A stretch of DNA of 64,000 nt from an uncultured Lachnospiraceae bacterium (GTDB taxonomy: Bacteria > Bacillota > Clostridia > Lachnospirales > Lachnospiraceae), in assembly GCA_947632515.1 (NCBI GenBank), contig CANRPO010000005.1, positions 1 through 64,000 of the forward strand, in the 5' to 3' direction. Positions 7,505-16,241 of the stretch are shown here, piece after piece (within the stretch, counting starts at the first letter, position 1; each line of letters begins with the position of its first letter). Below the pieces are notes generated by a model, which was not told the origin of the DNA, did no database searches, and saw only the letters and a list, made by a program, of their open reading frames with translations. The translations under genes were made by a program, and so were the position numbers.

Positions 7505-9349
7505 ATGAACTTAGTAAACTTTGACAACGTAACTTTCGCCGGAAAGTTGGCAAATATGCCAACTATTTTCAGCGCAATGCAGAAGAACTCCGGCTATGTA
7601 CCCTCCAAGTATTATCAGGATCGGTACAACAAGGGAGTCGTCGTAAGGACGATGGACGTTATCTATGACGTACTTCGACTTTATAAGGGAATAACCTTCG
7701 GCGGGATTTCTGCTTACTGTGCGGAAACCAAAAAGGGGTATATTGCGGAGATTCAGACAGATTCAAATACTCTGGCAATCCATATTCTCCGTAAGAAAGA
7801 CGGTTCTCTTTACTGTAAGGCATCGTCCATCGACGAAAACGATGTCGTTACAAAGATAACCCAAGATAGTAAAGGATTAAAAATCCTTGTACTGACGGCG
7901 CTGATGCCGCTTATCCTGTCCGATCAGGAGGCTGCAGACATCTACTCCGCGATGTCTGATTTTCTGGAGTGGGACGCAGACGCCGACGACTGGATGTACA
8001 ACAACCACATCCATGACTTCGCAATATTGCTGAACAGATTCAGCAGTAACGTGGAGGCACGGCTTTCGTTCCCGATCCCGGAGAAGATCGGGATTGACAC
8101 GGACAGCTTTTCCATGCTGAAACTGGCCGATCTGGAGGTGGATATTGTACGGGAGTACACGACAACCCCCCCCCTTAAATTCCGGGCAAAAACCGCGCCT
8201 GCAGCAAAAGCAGCGGAAGAAAAGGAGAAAACCCCGGATTTCGAGGGAAAATATGCTTACTCCAAACGAGAGTTCAGCGAGGAGGAAAAGGCTCTGGTAG
8301 CGAAACTGCCTGCCGGATATGTTCTGCCGGAGTTTGTTACGGAGATCTGTAGCTACTTCAAGAAATCTACAGATTTCCCGGCACCCATGAGGGTAGCTTA
8401 CCTTGTCGGTCCTTCCGGGAACGGCAAAACGGAGGCTGCCAACGCAATCGGCGCGGGCCTCGGCTTACCAATGAGCCACTACACATGTAACCCCAATACG
8501 GAGATTTTCGACTTCATCGGCCAGGTATTTCCCAACGGATCAGATACCGCCCTCTCCTATGAGGCGGTAAGAAAAGCACTGAATCTTCCTTCCACGGAAG
8601 ATATAGTAAATGACCCGGCATCGGCCTATCGCCTTCTGTATGGTAAAGAGCCGGAAGGCTACCCTGATGAGGGACAGATCATTGTTGACATGATGGAGAA
8701 AGTCATGCAGCACATTTCCAAACTTGGCGGCGGCAAGGCATTTACCTATGTGGAAGGCGGCCTGATTAGGGCTGCGCGCCTTGGGTACTGCTTTGAGGTG
8801 CAGGAGATCGGGATGGTTCTTCGTCCCGGTGTGGCAGTAGGCTTAAATGCTCTGCTTGAATCCGGCGGCAACAGTTTTATCACGCTGCCGACAGGCGAAA
8901 CCATTCGGAAACACCCGGACTGCACTCTCATCTTCACATCCAACGATGGGTACGAAGGCACAAGCAACTTAAACCAGTCTGTTCTTGACAGAATGGCGCT
9001 GGTGTACAGACTGCCGAATCCCTCAAAGGATGACATGAAGAAAAGGATTATGTCCAGACTGAACTTTCCGGATCAAAACATCCTGAACCGTATGGTGGAT
9101 GTCATCTACGACATTCAGACTGCGGCAAAGGAAAAGGATATTACAGACGGCGTATGCGGCTACCGTGCACTGGAAAACTGGTGCATGGCAACCATGATTA
9201 AGGCAATGGATACGGGCTGCATCACAGATGCAATCGTGTACCAGACCGCGATCAACACCGTTATGAACAAGACGTCGCAGCACGAAGAGTATGTGGAGGA
9301 GCTGATGAGCTGCCTTACATGCCAGTTTGCGGCGCCCAACAATATTTAG
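7505..9349 (+). CDS. MoxR/CobS-type AAA+ ATPase
   Basis: A 614-aa protein. Residues 1-270 are a domain I do not recognise; from about 275 it is an AAA+ ATPase of the dynein-related AAA_5/MoxR group: Walker A GPSGNGKT (302-309), a sensor-1-like IFTSND, then NLNQSVLDRM containing the arginine finger. The Walker B region is diverged (CFEVQEIGMV). Such ATPases work with VWA-domain partners to remodel or metallate a target complex, as in CobS/CobT, MoxR/VWA and RavA/ViaA; a VWA gene follows here. The start at 7505 follows an SD (tggaggaaa); upstream in-frame codons belong to the leader. Contains a run of nine C near 8167, a possible slippage point. Confidence 0.85.
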   Translation: MNLVNFDNVTFAGKLANMPTIFSAMQKNSGYVPSKYYQDRYNKGVVVRTMDVIYDVLRLYKGITFGGISAYCAETKKGYIAEIQTDSNTLAIHILRKKDGSLYCKASSIDENDVVTKITQDSKGLKILVLTALMPLILSDQEAADIYSAMSDFLEWDADADDWMYNNHIHDFAILLNRFSSNVEARLSFPIPEKIGIDTDSFSMLKLADLEVDIVREYTTTPPLKFRAKTAPAAKAAEEKEKTPDFEGKYAYSKREFSEEEKALVAKLPAGYVLPEFVTEICSYFKKSTDFPAPMRVAYLVGPSGNGKTEAANAIGAGLGLPMSHYTCNPNTEIFDFIGQVFPNGSDTALSYEAVRKALNLPSTEDIVNDPASAYRLLYGKEPEGYPDEGQIIVDMMEKVMQHISKLGGGKAFTYVEGGLIRAARLGYCFEVQEIGMVLRPGVAVGLNALLESGGNSFITLPTGETIRKHPDCTLIFTSNDGYEGTSNLNQSVLDRMALVYRLPNPSKDDMKKRIMSRLNFPDQNILNRMVDVIYDIQTAAKEKDITDGVCGYRALENWCMATMIKAMDTGCITDAIVYQTAINTVMNKTSQHEEYVEELMSCLTCQFAAPNNI

Positions 9350-9359
9350 GAGGAAAACT

Positions 9360-9644
9360 ATGGAAATGAAACTTTCTGAAGAGGCCTGCAATCTGCAGGC
9401 TGCCTTCTATACTTTCTTGGATGCAAATTCACAGGCGGATAAAGCGTGTTAAGGCTGCCTTTCAAGGGAGATTTGGCGAGACGGGGCTATGATCCTTTTT
9501 TCTGATAAGGAAACATGGCAGAAGTTCGTCGATGTTTTCGATATTCTCGGCATGGATTTTACCACCGGAGAGCCTGATGGCGATGAGTATCCGACATGGT
9601 ACATCGACTTCGAGTTTTCCGATGGAGTGAAGGAGGTTAAATGA
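9360..9644 (+). pseudogene. Small unknown gene with an in-frame TAA (or two short genes)
   Basis: After an SD (aggagga) an ATG at 9360 opens a 30-codon frame that ends at TAA 9450-9452. The same frame continues without another stop to a 51-codon segment starting ATG at 9489 and ending TGA at 9644, overlapping the next ATG as ATGA. Read through the TAA it would be a 94-codon gene. The second part (MILFSDKETWQKFVDVFDIL and so on) looks like real acidic protein sequence. Either a nonsense mutation split one gene or two small genes sit end to end; the second has only a weak SD. Confidence 0.5.
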
Positions 9645-11941
9645 GAAAAGGTGATATGATCAGGGACTTTCGTAAGAAAGTCCTTGAAAAGAAAAAAGAC
9701 ATTACGGATCAGGAAGTACTGCTCTCCGATTACTGTAAGGTCTATTTTGAGAACCTGGTGGAGGCTGTCACCAAGCAGTTCAACCAGAAAATAAAACTTA
9801 ATATCGTGTGGACACCCGATGAGCGGGTCGCCTACGCCACGAACAGACTCGAAGTTATGCTCAACATGAATAACGAGTTTGTTGCGGGCGGTAAAGACCG
9901 CGTGGATAAAGTTGTCCTTGCCAAAGGAATCGTCATCCACGAATGCGGTCATCTCCTCTTCACGGACTATCATCTGATGCGGTCCACAATGGAGGTATTC
10001 AGGAATAAGCAGCAGCTTTTTCCGGCTCCGAAATGTTCCACCTACGAGGAGTGGATGACGGATGCCGCTATCATGGATCCCGGAACCCTCGGCGAGTGGT
10101 TTAAGGTGTGGAAACGCCTGGAGAACACCGTCGAAGACGGCTTTATCGAGTACAAGCTGCTCGAATATCTGCCGGGCGAAGGCCAGTGTCTTTACCGTTT
10201 CAGACAGATGCAGCTTGAAACCTTTGAGTCCGTCAAGGTGATGCGGGCAAAGGGTTTGCCCTCTCCCGCGATTCTCTTTAACTGTATCCTGATGTTAGCA
10301 AAATTCAATACCGTGCTGATGGATGCAGATGACGCACAGGATCCGGCCGTAAAAGCGCTGCTGGATAATTATGATCTGATACAGGAGGCAGTTCATACGG
10401 ATAAGTCCTACAACCGCGTGAAACTGATCAATGAGCTTTTCTGCAATCTGTATCACTTTCTGAAGGAGGATAATGAAGAGGATTCCAATAACGGTGACTC
10501 CGATTCTTCCGAAAAAAGCGACACCGAAAACTCTGATTCCGATTCCGGGGAAAGCGCCGATGAGACATCGGAGAATGACGGGAATGAAGAGGAAGAGTCC
10601 GAAGACGGAAATGCCGATGATGATGCCAGTGATGATTCCGGGGAGAGCGAGAACAATGGCTCTTCTGATGGGTCTGAGAACGCATCAGAAGGCGAAAACG
10701 GCGGCGAAAATCCGTCCAGCGGGGAAAATGCCGACGAAGGGGATTCTGAGGCAAATCAGGGCTCTGGGGAAAACAATTCCACAGGCAGCACAGGAAAAAA
10801 CTCCTGTTCTCCTTCCGATCTGTTAAACCAGTCCCCGGACGGGATGAATGAGCAGATCGACACCGGGACGGGTTCCGTGCTGAATGATAAAAACATCAGC
10901 CAGGCACCCTATAAACCCGCCGGAAACCGGGCGGAAAAGCTGGACAGCATAACAAACAGCCCCGGCGGGGAACAGACCGCACAGATTCCCTCTCCCCAGG
11001 ACAGGCGCCTGGTGGACAGCATCGAAGAGGATATATCCGCAAAGGAAGTATTTGACGAGGCGGAAAAGGAACTCGCTGCAGAACTGAAGGAAGACGCAGC
11101 GAATTGTGATTTCGGTCCTTTCAATAAGGGTATCTCTGTAACCATCACCAGACAGGATCCTTCCAAAGACGCCGAAAGCGTCTATAAGAGCATCATGGCA
11201 GAGGAAGGCTTTCTGATAAAAAAGACCGTCAACGAGCTGCGGAATAAGATCAAGGATCAGCAACAGGGCGGCAAAATAAACGGGATGTACAACGGAAGGT
11301 ATCTGGATCGGAACAGCCTGTTTAGGTACGATATGCGGGTCATGTGCAAAAATGATCTGCCGGAAGACATCCCCGACATGGCAGTTTCCATCCTGATTGA
11401 CGCATCCGGCTCCATGAGAGGCAAAAAGGAAGAAAACGCCAGAAAAACGGCCCTCGTGATCTACGAGGTATGCCGGGCGCTCCATATTCCCGTTATGGTA
11501 TACAGCCACAACGCATTGAGAGCTGTATCTCTTACAGCGCTGGCCGACTTCGGATCCGTTGACGGGCAGGATAAGTACCGCATCTGCGATCTGAGATCGG
11601 ACAACGGCAACCGGGACGGCATGGCACTTCGTTTCTGCTCCGAGCGGTTAGCAAAAAGGCCAGAACCGGTCAGGATCCAGATGATTATCTCAGACGGCCT
11701 TCCGAGTGTTTATCGCAGTGATAAGGATGGACGGGACGATATACGAAACGTTCTGATGGATTTTTCCAAAGCAGGCGTTAAATACATGACATTCGGCCTC
11801 GGAGATGACCAGCAGCGTATCATGGAAATTTACACGCAAGGACTCTCCTCTAAAGTGGCCGCTAAGTTTGTAAAGACGGATGCACCGGATGATCTTCCCA
11901 AAGCGTTCGTTAGGGCCCTGAAAGATCTGATAAAGGTTTGA
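9641..11941 (+). CDS. HExxH and VWA-domain protein (CobT-like partner of the AAA+ ATPase)
   Basis: A 766-aa protein in three parts. The N-terminus carries a zinc-metalloprotease-like HECGH motif (His100-Glu101...His104). Residues roughly 285-400 are a low-complexity, very acidic Asp/Ser/Glu/Asn linker. The C-terminus is a VWA domain with an intact metal-ion-dependent adhesion site: DASGS (Asp587, Ser589, Ser591) and Asp685 in ISDGLP. CobT-type proteins share an acidic linker plus VWA. It overlaps the preceding frame by ATGA and follows the AAA+ gene, so both are expected to form one chaperone-like machine. No chelatase H-subunit is encoded here, so cobalt chelation is not supported. Confidence 0.85.
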   Translation: MRKGDMIRDFRKKVLEKKKDITDQEVLLSDYCKVYFENLVEAVTKQFNQKIKLNIVWTPDERVAYATNRLEVMLNMNNEFVAGGKDRVDKVVLAKGIVIHECGHLLFTDYHLMRSTMEVFRNKQQLFPAPKCSTYEEWMTDAAIMDPGTLGEWFKVWKRLENTVEDGFIEYKLLEYLPGEGQCLYRFRQMQLETFESVKVMRAKGLPSPAILFNCILMLAKFNTVLMDADDAQDPAVKALLDNYDLIQEAVHTDKSYNRVKLINELFCNLYHFLKEDNEEDSNNGDSDSSEKSDTENSDSDSGESADETSENDGNEEEESEDGNADDDASDDSGESENNGSSDGSENASEGENGGENPSSGENADEGDSEANQGSGENNSTGSTGKNSCSPSDLLNQSPDGMNEQIDTGTGSVLNDKNISQAPYKPAGNRAEKLDSITNSPGGEQTAQIPSPQDRRLVDSIEEDISAKEVFDEAEKELAAELKEDAANCDFGPFNKGISVTITRQDPSKDAESVYKSIMAEEGFLIKKTVNELRNKIKDQQQGGKINGMYNGRYLDRNSLFRYDMRVMCKNDLPEDIPDMAVSILIDASGSMRGKKEENARKTALVIYEVCRALHIPVMVYSHNALRAVSLTALADFGSVDGQDKYRICDLRSDNGNRDGMALRFCSERLAKRPEPVRIQMIISDGLPSVYRSDKDGRDDIRNVLMDFSKAGVKYMTFGLGDDQQRIMEIYTQGLSSKVAAKFVKTDAPDDLPKAFVRALKDLIKV

Positions 11942-11944
11942 TTT

Positions 11945-11979
11945 GAGAAAGCCTCCTTCGGGGGCTTTCTTTTTTTTTT
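11945..11979 (+). terminator. Strong intrinsic terminator after the MoxR/VWA operon
   Basis: AGAAAGCCTCC/GGGGGCTTTCT stem with TTCG loop and about ten T. Confidence 0.92.
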
Positions 11980-11989
11980 CAAAAAGATG

Positions 11990-12187
11990 TTGCATTTGTA
12001 CTTAAAACTTTGTATAATATACACATAATAATTACAAAATTTTATTTTTTAAAATTTCAATCCTCATTCGGGGGTTGTTTTTTTTATGAAAATAATCAAC
12101 CGTATTTTGAAGAGGTTGTTGATATAGATGAAACTATAAATATTATATTTTAAATCCAGATCCGGAACGGACTGGTAGAAAGAGGTT
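11990..12187 (+). promoter_or_regulatory. Leader copy 3 (SSB operon)
   Basis: TTGCAT (11990-11995), 17-bp spacer, TATAAT (12013-12018) inside GTATAATATAC (12012-12022). A/T stretch ending AAAATTT, hairpin CAATCCTC/GGGGGTTG (12058-12076) with eight T, then a longer second hairpin ATCAACC/GGTTGTTGAT (about 12094-12123). The remaining 60 nt are A/T rich and lead to the SD agaggt. Confidence 0.65.
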
Positions 12188-12190
12188 TTT

Positions 12191-12631
12191 ATGAACAAAG
12201 TGTTACTTATGGGACGTTTGACGAGAGATCCCGAGGTGAGATATTCCCAAGGAGAGAATGCAACGGCAATCGCGAGATACTCGCTTGCCATTAACCGCAA
12301 GTTTGTGCGCGAAGGTGAACAGACCGCGGATTTTATCAACTGTGTCGCCATTGGAAAACCGGGCGAGTTTGCAGAGAAGTATCTCCGTAAGGGGATGAAG
12401 ATTGTGGTTACGGGGCGTATCCAGACAGGCAGCTACACGAACAGGGAAGGTGTCAAGGTGTACACCACGGATGTGTTCGTGGAGGAGCAGGAGTTTGCCG
12501 AGAGCAAGAACAGCGCCGAAAACAATAATAACGGCGGTTCCGCTCCCGAGAACAGACCCGCACCTGCGGCGGCCGCGGACGGTTTCATGAACATTCCTGA
12601 CGGGATCGACGATGAACTGCCTTTTAACTAA
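12191..12631 (+). CDS. ssb: Single-stranded DNA-binding protein
   Basis: A 146-aa SSB with an N-terminal OB fold (MNKVLLMGRLTRDPEVRY, then FINCVAIGKPGEFAEKYL and VVTGRIQTGSYTNREG), an Asn/Gly/Ala/Pro-rich linker (from about 112) and the acidic tip DDELPFN that recruits primase, helicases and repair enzymes. It coats single-stranded DNA during plasmid replication and after conjugative entry. It is the first gene of a replication operon behind leader copy 3. Confidence 0.96.
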   Translation: MNKVLLMGRLTRDPEVRYSQGENATAIARYSLAINRKFVREGEQTADFINCVAIGKPGEFAEKYLRKGMKIVVTGRIQTGSYTNREGVKVYTTDVFVEEQEFAESKNSAENNNNGGSAPENRPAPAAAADGFMNIPDGIDDELPFN

Positions 12632-12644
12632 ACAGGATTGTGTT

Positions 12645-12679
12645 GAGAACCCGGTGCTGCTGCGCTGGGTTCTCTTTTT
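12645..12679 (+). terminator. Intrinsic terminator inside the SSB operon
   Basis: GAGAACCC (12645-12652)/GGGTTCTC (12667-12674) stem with five T. The next gene begins 15 bp later and has no visible promoter, so read-through is needed to express it. Confidence 0.7.
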
Positions 12680-12694
12680 CAAAGGAGGATAAGG

Positions 12695-13696
12695 ATGGAT
12701 CAAAAAAATTTTTCCCTGTTACAGGGCGTCATGCTGGACAGCATGGCAAAAGAAATCAATAAAAAAATGCCGGAGGACGGTCGTATCGGCTCCTCGGCTG
12801 AGGAGGTTTTCAATAATCTGCCGTCCATTTATGAGATGGCGGTGGATCGGTCTTTCGGAGAAGACAACGGATCCTATAACTATATGCCTCTGCAGTATAA
12901 GGCTATGGTTATGCGCCTGGTCGCGCCGGAATACTGCCCTTCCATTCGGGCAGAGAAGACGGACAATGGTGTCTTTGCGGAGGCATTTTTGTACCTGACG
13001 CCGGAAGATAACAGGCCCGTTGCGTCCGGCAAGATGTTTGTGTCTTTCGCCTCTGTGCGGGAGCGTTTCACCGATGCGGAACAAGAGAATATATTGTTCT
13101 TCACGGAGGAACTGGCCAGAGGCAGCGCGTTGTCTAAAGCATACGAGAAGTTCGGTATCGGGTCGTGGTTTAAGCGAAAGTATACCATGGATGACAACCC
13201 GGATGAAGTTCTCGCTGACTTGGAGAACCAGGACAAGGTGCAGCCGGTAACGGCATACGAGACGGAATCTGTGAAAGAAACTCCTGTGTCAGAAGAATTG
13301 ACACCCGCACAGGAAACCGTACCGACAACCGCGCTTGCAGAAACCTTACGCCAGGACGATGGATCAAATGTTCCGAAGAACGAACAGTCTGTTCCGGACG
13401 CTACGACTCCGGATAATCCCGCCGAGCCCGGCAAGGCCGAAGAGTCTGTTTCTCAGTCCGCTGCAGATAACAGCCTGCAGATAAATCTGGAAGAGGCTAA
13501 GGCTATGAAAGCCACTATCGGTAAGGCTGCCGACATGGGGCTTACTCTGGGTGAGACTGCCGAGAGGTTTCCGGGAAACATCCTCTGGATGTACACCCAG
13601 GATGTCCCCGTAAAAGATAAAGTTGCGCTTACGGTCATTGCAAAAAGCAATCCCAAGATCAGCGGCCTCTTCAAGCAGCGCGGCATCGCCCTGTAA
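12695..13696 (+). CDS. Unknown protein downstream of ssb
   Basis: A 333-aa protein I do not recognise. The N-terminal ~165 residues look folded (PLQYKAMVMRLVAPEYCPSI, then ASVRERFTDAEQENILFF and FGIGSWFKRKY). Residues about 180-265 are a Thr/Pro/Glu/Ser-rich disordered linker. The C-terminal ~65 residues (EAKAMKATIGKAADMGLTLG, then ILWMYTQD) form a small helical domain. Good SD (aaaggagga). Placement between ssb and a primase-like gene suggests a DNA replication or annealing accessory role; this is context only. Confidence 0.6.
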   Translation: MDQKNFSLLQGVMLDSMAKEINKKMPEDGRIGSSAEEVFNNLPSIYEMAVDRSFGEDNGSYNYMPLQYKAMVMRLVAPEYCPSIRAEKTDNGVFAEAFLYLTPEDNRPVASGKMFVSFASVRERFTDAEQENILFFTEELARGSALSKAYEKFGIGSWFKRKYTMDDNPDEVLADLENQDKVQPVTAYETESVKETPVSEELTPAQETVPTTALAETLRQDDGSNVPKNEQSVPDATTPDNPAEPGKAEESVSQSAADNSLQINLEEAKAMKATIGKAADMGLTLGETAERFPGNILWMYTQDVPVKDKVALTVIAKSNPKISGLFKQRGIAL

Positions 13697-13703
13697 TATA
13701 CTG

Positions 13704-13780
13704 CCACTCTTCTCTTCACCGGGAAGAGTGGTCTTTCCTATAATCTTCCCTCTGAGGAAGTAAAAATTTAGAGAAAGGAG
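13704..13780 (+). promoter_or_regulatory. Promoterless terminator plus second hairpin before the primase gene
   Basis: CCACTCTTC (13704-13712)/GAAGAGTGG (13723-13731) stem and a short T run, then a second hairpin CTTCC/GGAAG (13745-13760) flanked by AAT and TAAAAATT, then the SD aaaggagga. This repeats the two-hairpin order of the shared leaders without the promoter. Confidence 0.6.
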
Positions 13781-13790
13781 GAATGGAAAT

Positions 13791-15266
13791 ATGGATGAGT
13801 TTCCGTTCGACATAAGAGATGTCCTTCGTCTGGAGGGCATCAGCTACCAACCCGGGCGAAAAGAGGTCCGGGTAAAGTGTCCCGTCTGCGGAGGTAACAC
13901 GTTTGCGAGGAACCTGACCATAAATCTTGAAACAGAGCACTTCAACTGTTTTACGGGCTGTGGGTTTAAGGGCCGCGGGGCTACTAATTTTTACGCGTTC
14001 CTTCATGGGCTGTCGTCCAAAGAGGCTTATGAAGACATCATGAGCAATCTCGGACTTTCCAGGGAAAAGAAAACTCATGAAACAAAGGCACGCGTTTATG
14101 AACCCATCAAGGAGGAGCCGCAGGCGAAAGAGGCATCTGCTGATGTCAGGGATTATACTTACAGTCATCTGTTCGCGATGCTGAAATTATCCGAAAGACA
14201 TAAGCAGGACCTTCTGGAGCGTGGTTTTACGGAGGATGAGATACATCTTTGCGGTTATGTCTCATACCCCCGGGTGGCCGATAACGGCATCACGGAGGAA
14301 TTGTTCTCCATTCCCAAAAAACTGCTGGACCAACAGTGTGAACTGTTAGGGGTGTCCGGCTTTTACCGGACGAAGAACAAAAACGTCTGGACGATGCCAA
14401 AAAACAGGGGCGGTATCATGATCCCCTACCGTGATTTCTATAACAGAATCACGGGGGTGCAGATCAGGAAGAACGCCGAAGACATCGTGCGGGATCCGGA
14501 AACCGGAAAGATGGAAGGAAAATACTTCTCCTTCTCTTCTGCCGGCTATAAGGACGGCTGCAAAAGTACGGTGCAGGCGCACTATGCCTGTGACTTTGAA
14601 CTGGACAAGGAGACAAAACGGCAGCGGCCTCTGATCCGAAAAGGCATGATAGCTATTACGGAGGGGGCTATGAAAGCGGATCTTGCTTTCAGGATCTCCG
14701 GTATTCCATTCATTGGAATCCCCGGTGTGACCAGTTTCATCCCTGTGCTGCAGAAGAACATTCCGTTACTGAAAAGTATCGGGGTAGATACTATTGCCAT
14801 CGTCTATGACATGGATCGTGTAACAAATATCAACGTGTCAGAGGCGCTTTATAAGGCAAAGGAATTTATAAAGGCACAGGGCATGAAGGTATTGGAAGTC
14901 ACATGGTCCAAAGAGATGGTGAATCCCGATAAGTCGCACCAGATGATCAATGCGGCGACAGATTTTCTGTTTACACCGGAAATCCTTGCAGGAATGATCA
15001 GAAAAGGGGAAAACTCTCCCGTCGTACAGGACTTTGTGGAGAATACCCTCTCCCGCTGCGAACAGATCGGGCGAAAAAATATCTTCTTTGCACTCCGAAA
15101 CAGCTCGGAATGCACTGAAGAAAATAAAGCACTTTTCAAGATTCTTGAAGAGAAGTGCAAAAAGAAAGGAATGGCCTGCAGATCCGTATTCTGGTCACTG
15201 AAATTAAAAGGTGTGGACGACTTTTTCGCCTGTAAAATGCGAAATGTGGACTACACCACAAAATGA
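13791..15266 (+). CDS. DNA primase-like protein (CHC2 zinc finger plus Toprim)
   Basis: A 491-aa protein. The N-terminus has a DnaG-like zinc finger (CPVC about residues 30-33, then CFTGC around 53-57). The second half has a Toprim fold: ITEGAMKADLAF with the conserved Glu, and VYDMDRVTN with the DxD pair; the C-terminus (SLKLKGVDDFFA) matches the end of DUF3854-type Toprim domains. DnaG's catalytic core is shortened, so it may be a plasmid primase or a Toprim nuclease. Probably synthesises primers at the origin or on the incoming conjugative strand, with the plasmid SSB. SD aaaggagga. Confidence 0.85.
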   Translation: MDEFPFDIRDVLRLEGISYQPGRKEVRVKCPVCGGNTFARNLTINLETEHFNCFTGCGFKGRGATNFYAFLHGLSSKEAYEDIMSNLGLSREKKTHETKARVYEPIKEEPQAKEASADVRDYTYSHLFAMLKLSERHKQDLLERGFTEDEIHLCGYVSYPRVADNGITEELFSIPKKLLDQQCELLGVSGFYRTKNKNVWTMPKNRGGIMIPYRDFYNRITGVQIRKNAEDIVRDPETGKMEGKYFSFSSAGYKDGCKSTVQAHYACDFELDKETKRQRPLIRKGMIAITEGAMKADLAFRISGIPFIGIPGVTSFIPVLQKNIPLLKSIGVDTIAIVYDMDRVTNINVSEALYKAKEFIKAQGMKVLEVTWSKEMVNPDKSHQMINAATDFLFTPEILAGMIRKGENSPVVQDFVENTLSRCEQIGRKNIFFALRNSSECTEENKALFKILEEKCKKKGMACRSVFWSLKLKGVDDFFACKMRNVDYTTK

Positions 15267-15365
15267 TTCCGGAGGGAGCGCTGAGAAGGCGCCCCCCCCC
15301 TTAAGGAGTATATAGAGAAGTCCCGGAACGACTACTATGAAAAATGGTGAAAGGAGAAGTTAAAA

Positions 15366-15554
15366 ATGGCAAAAATATCATCTGCTGAGAAAATAAAAAT
15401 GGCAAAAATATCATCTGCTGAGAAAAAAATAGAAAAAGCTAGGAAAAAAAGTGAGAAACTCGCAAAGAAATATGGTGTTCCTGTTTCTTCTGTAGTCTGG
15501 ATCGGCAACAACAAATATATTGTTGTCAAAGACGGCAACGAAATCAGAATATGA
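15366..15554 (+). CDS. Small basic protein with a duplicated N-terminus
   Basis: A 62-aa basic protein. Its first 27 bases after the ATG region are repeated in tandem (33-bp period), giving MAKISSAEKIK then MAKISSAEKKIEK; a lysine-rich helix and a short VVWIGNNKYIVVKDG strand pair follow. Only the first ATG has an SD (aaaggagaag), so 15366 is chosen; the original start was probably 15399 before duplication. The 98 bp upstream contain a GC hairpin with a run of ten C (about 15291-15300). Function unknown. Confidence 0.5.
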   Translation: MAKISSAEKIKMAKISSAEKKIEKARKKSEKLAKKYGVPVSSVVWIGNNKYIVVKDGNEIRI

Positions 15555-15566
15555 GGAGGTGCTTTT

Positions 15567-16166
15567 ATGGGTTGGACAACATATAGAGCACAAAGATACA
15601 AAAAAGGAAGTATAGACCGCAAGGCAGAGTGTGACAGCCTGTTTTCTGACTGGTACAAAGTCAGAAAGTCGGCTATGGTTGGTTCAGTGTACTACAGCGC
15701 CATTGAGGTATGCAAGCGGAGCGGCAAGCCGGACGAGAACGGCAACCTCACTATTGAGGACATACCGGAGAACGAGCGCCGGACATATGGCATAGTCATA
15801 CTTACATCAGTGAATATGAACAGCTTTTTCAATTTTTCTTACAAGGATATGAGCGAGGACATGGGCCCCGGCTATTCCGACTGCCCCGCGTCTATCCTGA
15901 AACTACTTTCACCCACCGATAACGAATGGGCGAACGAGTGGAGGAAGGCCTGTTGGGAAACAATCGAGAAAAAGAAAAGACCAGATGCGCTGAAAAATCT
16001 ACCAGTCGGCTCCGTGATCCGCTTTACCTATGGTGATGAAACTGTTGAACTTGTAAAATGTTCAGCGGCGCATCAGTTCAAACGACCGTTCTGGTATAAC
16101 GCAGACAACAACACATATATGCCTGCAACCCGTATTCCTGATAAATATGAGGTTGTAACAGCATAA
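15567..16166 (+). CDS. Conserved plasmid/ICE protein of unknown function (DUF6927-like)
   Basis: A 199-aa protein. The pattern MGWTTYRAQRYKKG at the start, then YKDMSEDMGPGYSDCP, SILKLLSPTDNEWANEWR and LKNLPVGSVIRF is one I associate with DUF6927-type proteins that recur on conjugative elements of gut Firmicutes. No catalytic motif or membrane segment. SD gaggaggtg. It ends the operon at a strong terminator. The family name is from memory and should be checked. Confidence 0.6.
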   Translation: MGWTTYRAQRYKKGSIDRKAECDSLFSDWYKVRKSAMVGSVYYSAIEVCKRSGKPDENGNLTIEDIPENERRTYGIVILTSVNMNSFFNFSYKDMSEDMGPGYSDCPASILKLLSPTDNEWANEWRKACWETIEKKKRPDALKNLPVGSVIRFTYGDETVELVKCSAAHQFKRPFWYNADNNTYMPATRIPDKYEVVTA

Positions 16167-16183
16167 AGCTATTGGCATATTAT

Positions 16184-16214
16184 AAAAGCCTGACCTTTTC
16201 GTCAGGCTTTTTTT
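16184..16214 (+). terminator. Intrinsic terminator
   Basis: AAAAGCCTGAC/GTCAGGC stem with seven T. Confidence 0.92.
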
Positions 16215-16241
16215 CTGCATTTTTCTGTATCGACTTTTCTA

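Noticed and set aside
10428-10754. Arg/His/Ser-rich reading frames on the minus strand and other frames
   Set aside because: They are complements of the acidic Asp/Ser/Glu repeat of the VWA protein; no SD and no plausible fold.
7505-11941. Cobaltochelatase CobS/CobT
   Set aside because: There is similarity in domain type, but no cobalamin genes or chelatase H-subunit are nearby, and the extra HECGH and N-terminal domains differ.
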